From NCBI RefSeq assembly GCF_023238445.1, contig NZ_CP096658.1, positions 3,224,001 to 3,288,000 on the forward strand: a stretch of 64,000 bases of DNA, written 5' to 3'. This document shows positions 16,384 to 23,363 of the stretch, one piece after another. The notes under the pieces are model-generated. The model was given only the letters and a program-made list of their open reading frames with translations. It was not told where the DNA came from and made no database searches. The DNA is from Halorussus gelatinilyticus (GTDB lineage: Archaea; Halobacteriota; Halobacteria; Halobacteriales; Haladaptataceae). Position numbers and translations under genes: made by a program. Each line of letters starts with the position of its first letter. Within the stretch, counting starts at the first letter, position 1.

Positions 16384-17130
16384 TCAGATGTCTCGTAGCT
16401 TGTGGCGGAACGCACGGAGGGCGTCGGCCCCCGTCTCGGTCAGTACGACCTGTTTGCGGCGGCCCACGTCCTCGATTTCGACGTAGCCGTCTTCGAGCAG
16501 CGGGTCGATGACGTTCGCGTTCAGAAGCGCGAACTTCGCCTTGTCGTTGGCGGGGTCGTTGTCCGCGACGAACGCCAGTTCCTCCTCCTCGGCGTACTCG
16601 ATGATGTCCTTCTTCTTGACGGTGTAGGCGTCGGTGTTCGCGTCCGCGAGGAAGTCCATCACCGCGACCTGGTCGGTCGTCGGCGACTCGATGGGGTAGG
16701 AGGGAAGCACCTCGTCGCCCGCGTAGCCGTAGCTCCGGCGCTCCTTGCGGTCGGTCGCGGGGTAGTCGGTCGGGTGGACGTAGTAGGCTGTCGCGTCGGT
16801 GGCCATGCAGGCGATGGCCGCGCCGACCGCCGAGAGCTTCGACCCGCTGGAGACGTTGACCCGGACGATGTCTTGGGCGTGGTCGGCGGTCAGCGTCGTC
16901 ACGATTCCCAGCACGTCGTAGATGTCGAACACGTCCACGCTGCGCGAGCGAACTTCGACGCCGAGGTCGTCCAACTCCGCGCGCAGGTCGTCGTGGTAGT
17001 CGGGACCGCTTCCGGGGTCGTCGTGTTCGAGCAGATAGAGGATATCGACGTTGTGTTCGCGCACGGGGCCGACGATGCGGTCGTACTCGTAGCCGAGCGG
17101 GGCGATGTGAACCTCGTCTATGGTCTGCAT
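16384..17130 (-). CDS. CARF-like domain winged-helix regulator (HFX_2341/DUF6293 type)
   Basis: 248 residues. Residues 1-120 form a Rossmann-like domain ending in 'VRVNVSSGSKLSAVGAAIA', the position and shape of the nucleotide-binding N-x-T-G-G-T-K loop of CARF domains (here N92-V-S-S-G-S-K98). Residues 150-248 look like a winged helix ('AVMDFLAD...KKKDIIEY...LEDGYVEIEDVGRRKQVVLTETGADALR'). CARF-HTH proteins of the Csa3 kind sense cyclic oligoadenylates and control CRISPR genes; this haloarchaeal family is annotated as a transcriptional regulator, with ligand unknown. No CRISPR array or cas gene is in the window. Monocistronic. Confidence 0.8.
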   Translation of the reverse strand: MQTIDEVHIAPLGYEYDRIVGPVREHNVDILYLLEHDDPGSGPDYHDDLRAELDDLGVEVRSRSVDVFDIYDVLGIVTTLTADHAQDIVRVNVSSGSKLSAVGAAIACMATDATAYYVHPTDYPATDRKERRSYGYAGDEVLPSYPIESPTTDQVAVMDFLADANTDAYTVKKKDIIEYAEEEELAFVADNDPANDKAKFALLNANVIDPLLEDGYVEIEDVGRRKQVVLTETGADALRAFRHKLRDI

Positions 17131-17253
17131 GGCGGCGTACGTCGATTCCCGTATGCGTCCGTCTTAAGTTCTCGGCATCGAGTTCGCCGTGTTCTCGGAA
17201 TACGAAGTCAGGACGCGCTGTAGAGACCGCATCGAGAGGGAGACGACGTTTCA

Positions 17254-17291
17254 GAAAGCCCGCGACCGGGCGGCCCCTTTCAGTCCACCCA
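17254..17291 (-). repeat. dispersed RNA-like element, copy 2
   Basis: Minus strand: GGGTGGACTGAAAGGGGCCG, then a 5-bp hairpin (arms 17267-17271 and 17258-17262, 4-base loop) and GGGCTTTC. The 20-base 5' flank is the same as in copy 1 (617-671); the hairpin sequence and length differ while pairing is kept. It lies upstream of the CARF gene's start region and downstream of the RecA-like gene, on their strand. Confidence 0.6.
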
Positions 17292-17374
17292 AACGACGGT
17301 GGCTTGGTCGGCCTGCCGCCTCCCTAGTTTGGTTTGCTAGCGCTCCCTCGGCGGAAAATCGACGCCTGCACTCG

Positions 17375-18001
17375 TCACGCGATGTCCCGACTCGTGTCGA
17401 TGCGGACCGACTCGGCGAGTTCGAGTTTGATGGTCTCGGGGAGCGCCCGGCCGCCACGGAACTTCGGCACCGCGAGGCGGGTCTCGACCGTGTCGCCCGA
17501 GTACTCGGTGTGGAGTTGGAACACCACGTCCGCGACGTGTTCGGTCACGTCGCGGGCGTCCGGCACTGCCCGGCCGTCGAGGCAGTGGAGGAACGCCACG
17601 CCGTCGGTGTTGTGCAGGTGGTTCTGGAGGTCGTTCAGGAAGTTCCGATACCGACCCTCGTCCTGTTTCTCCAGCAGGTCGATGGGGTCCACGATGAGAT
17701 TCGAGTCCTCCGGGAGTCGCCGGAAGAGCCGCTGGGAGTGGTCCAGCGGCGCGTCACTGGGAACCCGTCGCACGTCGGGCGACCCGGTGTGTCCCGACGT
17801 GCGCTCCAACGCCTCGGTCACGGCCGCCTCGTCGCGGTCGGTCGTGAGGTACAGCGTCTGGCGAGCGGCGGTGAACTCGTACAGCAGCAACTCCGCCTGA
17901 CTCGCCGGCGGGGCCGAGAACGCCACCACGCTCCCCGTCGGAAGCCCGCCGTCGAGTTTCCTGTCTAACACGTCGATGCCGGTCGAGAGACGACGTGACA
18001 C
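17375..18001 (-). CDS. RecA/KaiC-like ATPase fold with degenerate Walker A
   Basis: 208 residues. The opening 'STGIDVLDRKLDGGLPTGSVVAFSAPP' matches RadA/KaiC-type proteins, where G-G-[LI]-x-x-G-x precedes the P loop; but the expected GxxxxGK(T/S) is replaced by S-A-P-P-A-S-Q-A-E-L-L, with no lysine. The Walker B-like strand 'SNLIVDPIDLL' remains. ATP hydrolysis is therefore doubtful and the protein may be a regulatory or scaffold member of the family. It follows the MinD-like gene by 27 bases on the same strand, so the two probably work together. Annotated in related genomes as an HTR-like or RecA-superfamily protein. Confidence 0.75.
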   Translation of the reverse strand: MSRRLSTGIDVLDRKLDGGLPTGSVVAFSAPPASQAELLLYEFTAARQTLYLTTDRDEAAVTEALERTSGHTGSPDVRRVPSDAPLDHSQRLFRRLPEDSNLIVDPIDLLEKQDEGRYRNFLNDLQNHLHNTDGVAFLHCLDGRAVPDARDVTEHVADVVFQLHTEYSGDTVETRLAVPKFRGGRALPETIKLELAESVRIDTSRDIA

Positions 18002-18028
18002 GTATTTACACGATTACCGCTCGTTGTT

Positions 18029-18730
18029 TCATAAGTATTTGGGCTGGAGTCCTGACACGAGACCGTCGTGTGCGGCCCGCACCCCGTCGTTGTCAAGCAG
18101 TTCGACGCCGCGGCCGACTCCCTCAGCACGCGAGTCGGTTCCAGCCTCGGGGACGACGCCGAGGACCGGACAGCCGAGCAGTTGCTCGATCCTGACGGGG
18201 ACCTCGTCGGCCCGCGAGACGACCGCGCCGACGACCGGCGCGTCGAGTTCGCGCGCCATCGCGGCCGTCTTCGCGGCGTCGCGCAGGCAGTCGGGTTCGG
18301 TCGTCGTCACGACCACCGCGGCGTCGGCGACCCGGAGCGGTGCCACGGCGTCCGACCCTGCTCCCGCCGGGCAGTCCAACAACACGGCGTCGGCGACGCC
18401 GCGGGCGCGCGCCAGCGGCGTCGCACCACCGGACCGCTCGCCGACCCTCGCGGCGGATCCTGCCGACGGCGGACCGGTCCCCGCGGGCAGGACCTCGACG
18501 CCGGTGAGCGGCGGGTCCGGCGCTCCGGCGACCAGTTCGACGGGCCACCCCTCGGCGACGGCGTCGAGACCGGGCGTTCGCGCGACCCCGGCCATCGCGT
18601 GCAGGTCGGGCATCTCCCGGTCGGCGTCCACGGCGACGACGGTCCGGCGCTGACGGCCGAGCGCGGCAGCGAGACCGAGCGTCGTGGTCGTCTTCCCTGC
18701 GCCTCCCTTTCCTCCGGCGACGGCGAGCAT
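18029..18730 (-). CDS. MinD/ParA-type P-loop ATPase
   Basis: 233 residues. The deviant Walker A 'GGKGGAGKTTT' (signature Lys8, P-loop Lys13) is followed by 'VVAVDADREMPDLHAM' (switch I region) and 'AVLLDCPAG' (switch II), as in MinD/SIMIBI ATPases. It lacks an obvious C-terminal amphipathic membrane helix. Haloarchaea carry several MinD paralogues; one positions archaella and chemosensory arrays, most have no known role. Its gene lies between a HEWD microprotein (63-base gap) and the degenerate RecA-like gene, all on the minus strand. Confidence 0.88.
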   Translation of the reverse strand: MLAVAGGKGGAGKTTTTLGLAAALGRQRRTVVAVDADREMPDLHAMAGVARTPGLDAVAEGWPVELVAGAPDPPLTGVEVLPAGTGPPSAGSAARVGERSGGATPLARARGVADAVLLDCPAGAGSDAVAPLRVADAAVVVTTTEPDCLRDAAKTAAMARELDAPVVGAVVSRADEVPVRIEQLLGCPVLGVVPEAGTDSRAEGVGRGVELLDNDGVRAAHDGLVSGLQPKYL

Positions 18731-18793
18731 GGCCCGGGCTTGTCCCGGCTTCCGGTTTGAACGTTCGGGCGAGTCGCCGGGTAACGCTGCCCG

Positions 18794-18964
18794 TCACTCC
18801 CGAATCGGGCGATACGCGCCGTTGATGTCCCACTCGTGGATGCAGTGGGGATTCCCGGCGCGCGCCTCGTCGTCGATTCGCCACGTCGTCGCGTCGGGGT
18901 CCCACACGTCCCGACGTCCGCACTGCTGACACTCCCGTTCGTTCGGCGGGTCCAGTTCGACCAT
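18794..18964 (-). CDS. HEWD family microprotein
   Basis: 56 residues from ATG 18964 to TGA 18796-18794. N-terminal 'ERECQQCGRRDVW' holds a CxxC knuckle; a further Cys-His cluster 'NPHCIHEWDINGAYRPIRE' closes the protein and contains the H-E-W-D sequence for which the haloarchaeal family is named. C12, C15, His40 and Cys41 could hold one metal. Function unknown. A TATA-like TTTAT on the minus strand at 18991-18995 is about 27-31 bases before the start. It probably heads an operon with the MinD-like and RecA-like genes. Confidence 0.8.
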   Translation of the reverse strand: MVELDPPNERECQQCGRRDVWDPDATTWRIDDEARAGNPHCIHEWDINGAYRPIRE

Positions 18965-19006
18965 CGGTCGGGCGGACGCGCGCTGGCCTGATAAATGAGA
19001 CCCCTG

Positions 19007-19043
19007 CCGCGGCGTTTGCCGCGACCGACGGCAAACGCCGCGG
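19007..19043. repeat. perfect 15-bp inverted repeat in a divergent intergenic region
   Basis: CCGCGGCGTTTGCCG at 19007-19021 pairs with CGGCAAACGCCGCGG at 19029-19043 around a 7-base spacer. It lies between the start of the HEWD gene (18964, minus) and that of the PEBP gene (19146, plus), so it is upstream of both and not a terminator of either. Operator or transcribed 5' structure are both possible. Confidence 0.6.
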
Positions 19044-19145
19044 TGCGCCCTGCCGATGAGGTGTCGCGGTGCCTCTCACAAGTCGTTCCGGAGTCGCGGG
19101 TCCGCCACCCAAAATCGCTTTGCGGATGCCGTCGAATCGCCGTTC

Positions 19146-19835
19146 ATGCGCAGACGCACGCTGCTGCGCTCGGCCGCGGTGGCCGCGACGATTGGGGGGA
19201 CCGGAGCGATGGCCGCGAGTGGGAACCGCGACGGGCAAGAGACAACCACAGAGGCACAGGAGACGACGACCGAAGGGGACCAGACCACCACCGGAGAGGG
19301 GGAGACGACCACCGCAGGCGGCGAATTCACGCTCTCGACCGACGCGTGGGAGAACGGCGCGACGATTCCGACCCGGTACACCTGCGAGGGCGAGAACGTC
19401 TCGCCGCCGCTGTCCGTCTCGAACCCGCCGGAGGGAACCGAGGCGTTCGCGCTGATAATGGACGACCCGGACGCGCCGAACCCGCCGTTCGTCCACTGGC
19501 TGGTCTGGAACGTTCCGGCCGACGCGAGCGAGATTCCCGCGAACCTCCCGTCGAGCGAGACGCTGGACGAACTCGACGGCGCGGTGCAGGGCGCGAACGG
19601 CACCGGCGAACTGGGCTACGTCGGCCCGTGCCCGCCGGAAGGCGACCCGCGACACACCTACCTGTTCAGCCTCTACGCGCTCGACGCACCGCTGGAGTTG
19701 GACCCCGGCGCGGAGTACCAGCAGGTCGTCGATGCCGTCATGGAGAACGCCATCGCGCGCTCTCGGTACGTCGGTCAGTACGCCCGGAGCGCCGCGACGA
19801 CGACTGCGGGGACGCAGACGACGACCTCCTCGTAA
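19146..19835 (+). CDS. PEBP-family (YbhB/YbcL, Raf-kinase-inhibitor-like) secreted protein
   Basis: 229 residues from ATG 19146. Starts with an Arg-rich, probably Tat-type signal 'MRRRTLLRSAAVAATIGG', then a Thr/Glu-rich linker (about 28-58) and a PEBP domain: 'IPTRYTCEGENVSPPLSVSN', 'ALIMDDPDAP...FVHWLVWNVP', 'GYVGPCPPEGDPRHTYLFSLYALD' contain the ligand-pocket residues D-P-D-A-P, H and G-P-x-P-P. It should be exported and anchored or released at the cell surface. Bacterial homologues have no agreed function; ligand binding (phosphate or anion) is likely. A short Thr-rich tail ends the protein. Confidence 0.88.
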   Translation: MRRRTLLRSAAVAATIGGTGAMAASGNRDGQETTTEAQETTTEGDQTTTGEGETTTAGGEFTLSTDAWENGATIPTRYTCEGENVSPPLSVSNPPEGTEAFALIMDDPDAPNPPFVHWLVWNVPADASEIPANLPSSETLDELDGAVQGANGTGELGYVGPCPPEGDPRHTYLFSLYALDAPLELDPGAEYQQVVDAVMENAIARSRYVGQYARSAATTTAGTQTTTSS

Positions 19836-19911
19836 TCTTCGCTCCTTTTCACGAGAACTTTCGTGGGCTTCGTCGCTGTTCCGGAACTCACGGAATCGGC
19901 ACCGACTTGCG

Positions 19912-20391
19912 TTAGCCGTCGTCGTAGCGACTCAGCAGTTTCACGTCGAACTCGACTGGCAGGCCGGCGAGTTCGTGGTTGAAGTCCACCGTGACGGTCT
20001 CGTCGCCGGCCTCGACTATCCACCCCGTCTCGCCGGTCTCCGACCGGACGAGTTCGCCCGGTTCGGCGGTCACGTCGCTTCGCTCTTCGAGGTCGGTCCG
20101 TGGGAAGCGGACGACTTTCGACTCGTCGCGCTCGCCGAACGCTCGTTCGGGTTCGACCGTGACGGTGCGCTCGTCGCCGACCGCCATCTCTCGGACCGCG
20201 TCGTCCAACCCGGCCACGACCGTCCGTTCGCCGACGCGAAACTCCAGCGGTTCGTAGTCGCGGTGGTCGTGGTAGATGCCCGTTTCCATCGCCACGTCCG
20301 CGTCCGTCGTGTCGAAGACCTCGCCCGCGTCCTCGCCGTCCGCGATGCGCCCGGTGAAGTGTACCACCGCGATGTCGCCCTCCCTTGTCAT
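19912..20391 (-). CDS. short FKBP-type peptidyl-prolyl isomerase (SlyD-like)
   Basis: 159 residues, the usual size for archaeal SlyD-type FKBP. 'EGDIAVVHFTGRIADGEDAGEVFDTT', 'LEFRVGERTVVAGLDDAVREMAVGDERTVTVEPERAFGERD' are the FKBP half-domains; the flap insert 'GWIVEAGDETVTVDFNHELAGLPVEFDVKLL' carries the conserved D-x-N-H-x-L-A-G. Likely cytoplasmic. It is the second FKBP of the window after the long one at 14810, and lacks that protein's extra domain. Confidence 0.92.
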   Translation of the reverse strand: MTREGDIAVVHFTGRIADGEDAGEVFDTTDADVAMETGIYHDHRDYEPLEFRVGERTVVAGLDDAVREMAVGDERTVTVEPERAFGERDESKVVRFPRTDLEERSDVTAEPGELVRSETGETGWIVEAGDETVTVDFNHELAGLPVEFDVKLLSRYDDG

Positions 20392-20621
20392 ACGCGACTA
20401 CTCGACGCTCCTCCTCTTGAATCCGCGGGAGCGTTCAGCGGGCGACGGACGTGACCGAAAGTCCGACCGACGACTCAACGCGTGTGATGACGATACACGC
20501 GCATTACAATCGACTAGATACTGCTTGAGAGCGGTCATATCTATCTTTGCTCCGGACGAGCGCGAGCGACGGGAGTCGAGTCGAGACGAGCGAGCGGTCC
20601 GACGCGACCTCCGCGAACGGC

Positions 20622-20656
20622 GCGGTCGAACCGACTCGCCGAGTCGGTTCGACCGC
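20622..20656. repeat. perfect 16-bp inverted repeat, 3-base loop
   Basis: GCGGTCGAACCGACTC (20622-20637) and GAGTCGGTTCGACCGC (20641-20656) flank GCC. It lies in the 386-base divergent gap 20392-20777 between the FKBP (-) and the binding-protein gene (+). The rest of this gap shows an AT-rich patch at 20506-20555 and another at 20733-20768, the latter being the likely promoter of the plus-strand gene; no coding frame was recognised. Confidence 0.6.
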
Positions 20657-20777
20657 TTCGCGGATACCTAGCCGGGCGCTCCGTTCGAGCGCCGGTGCGG
20701 TTCCCCGAGTGCCGGTCGGGAGAGTAACCGTCGAAGGTTACACAATTCTTTTGACGTAGCGTGTAATCGTTACGTCC

Positions 20778-21644
20778 GTGTCGAGTCGGCGCGAACTCCT
20801 CCGGCGCGGTGCGGGACTGCTCGCGGTCGGGAGCACCGCGAGCGCGGGCGCGCTCGCCGCCCTCTCGAACGCAGACGGCGGAGCGGGGCGCGACCGCGGC
20901 GACACGTCGGACTCGACGCGTTCGGCCGACGTGCTGGTCGCCGGAAGCCTCCAGCAGGTCGCCGGCGAAGTCGGCGACGCGAGCGTCGAGGCCCACGGGA
21001 GCGTCGCCTGCCGTCGCCTAATCGAAGACGGCCTCCGGGACCCCGACGCGGCGGCGCTGGCCGACCCCGAACTCTTCGACGGACTTGCCGAGCGCGTGAC
21101 CTGCTTCGCCACGAACGCGCTGGTCGTCGCGGTCCGCGACGGACTCGCCGACCGCTACGACGACTGGCGCGCGCTCGTCGCCGACGACGCCCTCTCACTC
21201 GGCCGGACCGACCCCGCCCGCGACCCGCTGGGCTACCGCACCGTGATGGCGCTCGAACTCGCCGAGGGCATCGACGCCGCGGCGGTTCTCGATAGAATCG
21301 ACGTGTTCCCCGAGACCGGTCTCCTCCGGACGCTCGAAGCGGGCGGCATCGACGCCGCGTTCGCCTACCGGAGCATGGCGGTCGAACACGACCTGTCGCA
21401 TCTCGACCTCCCCGACCGCATCGACTTCTCGAATCCCGACCTCGCCGACGAGTACGCCGCCGCGAGCGTCGAACTGCCAGACCGGACGGTCCGCGGCGCG
21501 CCGATTCGGTACGCCGCGAGCGGTCGTACGTCCCGCGGCCACGAGTGGGTCCGGCGGCTCGGGGCCGCGCGGGAGACCCTCCGAAACGCCGGGTTCGGCG
21601 TGCCGGAGGCGTACCCGCGAAGGCGAGAAGTCGATGAAAAGTGA
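20778..21644 (+). CDS. orphan molybdate/tungstate-type substrate-binding protein (WtpA/ModA-like)
   Basis: 288 residues from GTG 20778. Twin-arginine start 'SSRRELLRRGAGLLAVGSTA' indicates Tat export; no lipobox Cys is obvious. The domain opens with 'ADVLVAGSLQQVAGEV' and 'VEAHGSVACRRLIEDG', the pattern of WtpA/ModA proteins (F-x-A-G-S-L, H-x-x-x-G-S), and ends with 'IDAAFAYRSMAVEHDL' and 'APIRYAASG'. The canonical oxyanion residues cannot be confirmed by eye. No permease or ATPase gene is adjacent, unlike a normal wtpABC operon. The next gene, 51 bases on, has its own metal-type operator. Confidence 0.72.
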   Translation: MSSRRELLRRGAGLLAVGSTASAGALAALSNADGGAGRDRGDTSDSTRSADVLVAGSLQQVAGEVGDASVEAHGSVACRRLIEDGLRDPDAAALADPELFDGLAERVTCFATNALVVAVRDGLADRYDDWRALVADDALSLGRTDPARDPLGYRTVMALELAEGIDAAAVLDRIDVFPETGLLRTLEAGGIDAAFAYRSMAVEHDLSHLDLPDRIDFSNPDLADEYAAASVELPDRTVRGAPIRYAASGRTSRGHEWVRRLGAARETLRNAGFGVPEAYPRRREVDEK

Positions 21645-21678
21645 GGCTATCGAACCGGAATTTACTTGCCGCCCCGGT

Positions 21679-21696
21679 TTTTAGGCCAACCTAAAA
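21679..21696. promoter_or_regulatory. DtxR/IdeR/SirR-type metal box on a start codon
   Basis: TTTTAGGCCAACCTAAAA: perfect 7-bp arms around CCAA. The TTAGG/CCTAA half-sites are those of iron- or manganese-dependent DtxR-family repressors, which haloarchaea use (Idr, SirR). The box ends on the A of ATG 21696 and lies just downstream of an AT-rich TATA candidate (AATTTACT, 21659-21666), so a bound repressor would cover the start of a leaderless transcript. Confidence 0.7.
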
Positions 21697-22622
21697 TGGT
21701 CGGCGGAACGCTACGGGACCTGCGAGAACGCATCGTGGACCGACACGACGAGGACGGTCGCTACTTCGTGAGCTGTGCCCGGACCGGCGAGCGTCCGGTT
21801 CCGGTCGCGGGCAAGCGATTCGCAACGCGTGAGACCGCGGCGCGGGCGGCGGAACTCGCCGCCGAGTACCGCGCGGAACTCCGGCGGTACGACCCGCGAC
21901 TCGCCCACTACGACCTCGTGGTCTCGGAAGAACCCGGCCCGTCGGGACCGGTGGACCCGGTTCCGGTCGTCGAGGAGTCCGGCGGTTCGTCGGCCGCCGA
22001 CTTCTGTCACGACGTGGCGGCCGCGGTGTTCGAGGCGCTCTCGGAACTCGGGGAGGAGGCGGTCGAACGCGCCGTCTTGGAGGCGTATCTCCACTCAGCC
22101 GAGTCCGTGACCGACCCCGACGAACTCTGTCTGGTCCTGCTCTCTACCGCCGCGAGCGAACTCGACGCCCGACTCGCTCCCGACCGACAGGGCGAGGTCC
22201 TCCGGGTCGCCGCGGACCGCCTCGGCGCTCGCTCCGAACGAACGCCGCGGGACGGGGACGACCCCGTGGCCGCGACGCTCTCGCGGTTCGACGGTCTCTC
22301 GCTGGTCGCGGACTACGCAGTCGTCCGGAACGCGGGCGACGAGAGTGCGCCGAGCGACGTGAGCACGGCGTCCGACGAGAGCGCGGCGTCCGACGACGAC
22401 GGCCGGTCGTGGACGGTCACGGTCGAGGAGTGGGCCTTCGACAGCGTGGACGGTCGGGTGCCGACGCTCCCGTTCGCGGTCGAACTGCTCCGACGACTGC
22501 CCGACGAGCGCATCGCGGTGTCGGACCTCCGGGCGGCGGGCGACGCGGGGTGGCGGTTCGTCGTCTCGACGGCCGCCCCGAGTGCGCGGGCGGTCAGCCT
22601 CGCCGCGCCGGAGAACGACTGA
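21696..22622 (+). CDS. haloarchaeal protein of unknown function, predicted metal-regulated
   Basis: 308 residues from ATG 21696 (an upstream ATG at 21666 would run through the operator). N-terminal 65 residues 'MVGGTLRDLRERIVDRHDEDGRYFV...RFATRETAARAAELAAEYRAELRRYDPRLAHYDLVV' form a compact alpha/beta module; a helical middle part 'DFCHDVAAAVFEALSELGEEAVERAVLEAYLHSAE' is followed by a Ser/Asp-rich linker and a C-terminal part with 'VPTLPFAVELLRRLPDERIAV'. No catalytic motif seen and no known function; it resembles haloarchaeal DUF7551-type proteins. The DtxR-like box on its start suggests iron- or manganese-dependent repression. Confidence 0.75.
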   Translation: MVGGTLRDLRERIVDRHDEDGRYFVSCARTGERPVPVAGKRFATRETAARAAELAAEYRAELRRYDPRLAHYDLVVSEEPGPSGPVDPVPVVEESGGSSAADFCHDVAAAVFEALSELGEEAVERAVLEAYLHSAESVTDPDELCLVLLSTAASELDARLAPDRQGEVLRVAADRLGARSERTPRDGDDPVAATLSRFDGLSLVADYAVVRNAGDESAPSDVSTASDESAASDDDGRSWTVTVEEWAFDSVDGRVPTLPFAVELLRRLPDERIAVSDLRAAGDAGWRFVVSTAAPSARAVSLAAPEND

Positions 22623-22649
22623 AAACGGGAGCGGGAAGAGCGGTCGCGC

Positions 22650-23114
22650 TCAGGTTTCGAAGTCCGGCAGGTCCTCGGGGGCCTCGTAGTCGGCCTCCCA
22701 GTCGATGTAGTCGGTCTCCAGCGTGTCGCAGACGACCTGCCCGAGTTCGGTCATCCCGGCGTTGATGCCCGAGACGGTGTTCCACGAGTCGAGGTCGGGG
22801 TGGTAGTCGCGTGCCTTCCAGTCCTCGGGGATGCCCGGCGCGTGGTAGCCCACCCTGTCGGCGAAGTCGTCCCAGAAGAAGTCGAACTCGCGGAACAGGT
22901 CGAGGTCCCGGGCGATATCGAACTCCGACTCGTCCAAGTCGGCGTGTTCGGACCACTCGCCGAACGCCTCGTCCCACGCGCCGTCACGCAGGAACTGTTC
23001 TAACTCTTCGCGACGGTAGTCGGTGTCGCCCTGCACCTCCACGTCGTCGTACTCCTGTAGGTCCGTCGCGTCCGACAGCTCGGGCGGGTCCGGAACCGTT
23101 ACGTCGAGTCCCAT
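22650..23114 (-). CDS. acidic soluble protein of unknown function
   Basis: 154 residues from ATG 23114; an earlier GTG/ATG frame start at 23135 is less likely. It is very acidic and rich in Trp/Tyr/Asp: 'WDEAFGEWSEHADLDESEFDIARDL', 'DLFREFDFFWDDFADRVGYHAPGIPEDWKARD'. No signal peptide, membrane helix or recognisable motif. It faces the preceding gene with a 27-base gap and runs away from the DUF4397 pair. Typical haloarchaeal conserved hypothetical; the repeated 'D-x-x-x-F-W/F' helices suggest a small helical fold, nothing more. Confidence 0.7.
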   Translation of the reverse strand: MGLDVTVPDPPELSDATDLQEYDDVEVQGDTDYRREELEQFLRDGAWDEAFGEWSEHADLDESEFDIARDLDLFREFDFFWDDFADRVGYHAPGIPEDWKARDYHPDLDSWNTVSGINAGMTELGQVVCDTLETDYIDWEADYEAPEDLPDFET

Positions 23115-23363
23115 GCCGGGCCGGTACGCCCGCAATCCCGATAAGGGTTCCTTCCGGACGCGCTCGCGGTCGCTCGCCCGGACGTTCCCCGCGCTCTCGG
23201 CCGCCGAATCGACTCGTTACGACCGGATTTCGACGTGCGGGAACGGGTGTCACGGTCGCACTTCTCTCGGGACGTAATCGTCATTTTCGCGCCTCTACGC
23301 GACGTTACGACGTGAATCGTCGCACCGATTTATGGTCCCTTCGTCCTGAGGCCCGCTTGCAGC

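Noticed and set aside
15863-16486. 207-codon plus-strand frame across the gap after the FKBP gene
   Set aside because: Basic, Arg/Ser/Thr-rich composition, spans direct repeats and the AT-rich island, and ends inside the CARF gene; not a haloarchaeal-type protein.
16384-17130. CRISPR-associated Csa3 gene
   Set aside because: The domain plan is similar, but there is no CRISPR locus in the window and the nucleotide loop is S-S-G-S rather than T-G-G-T; better called an orphan CARF-like regulator.
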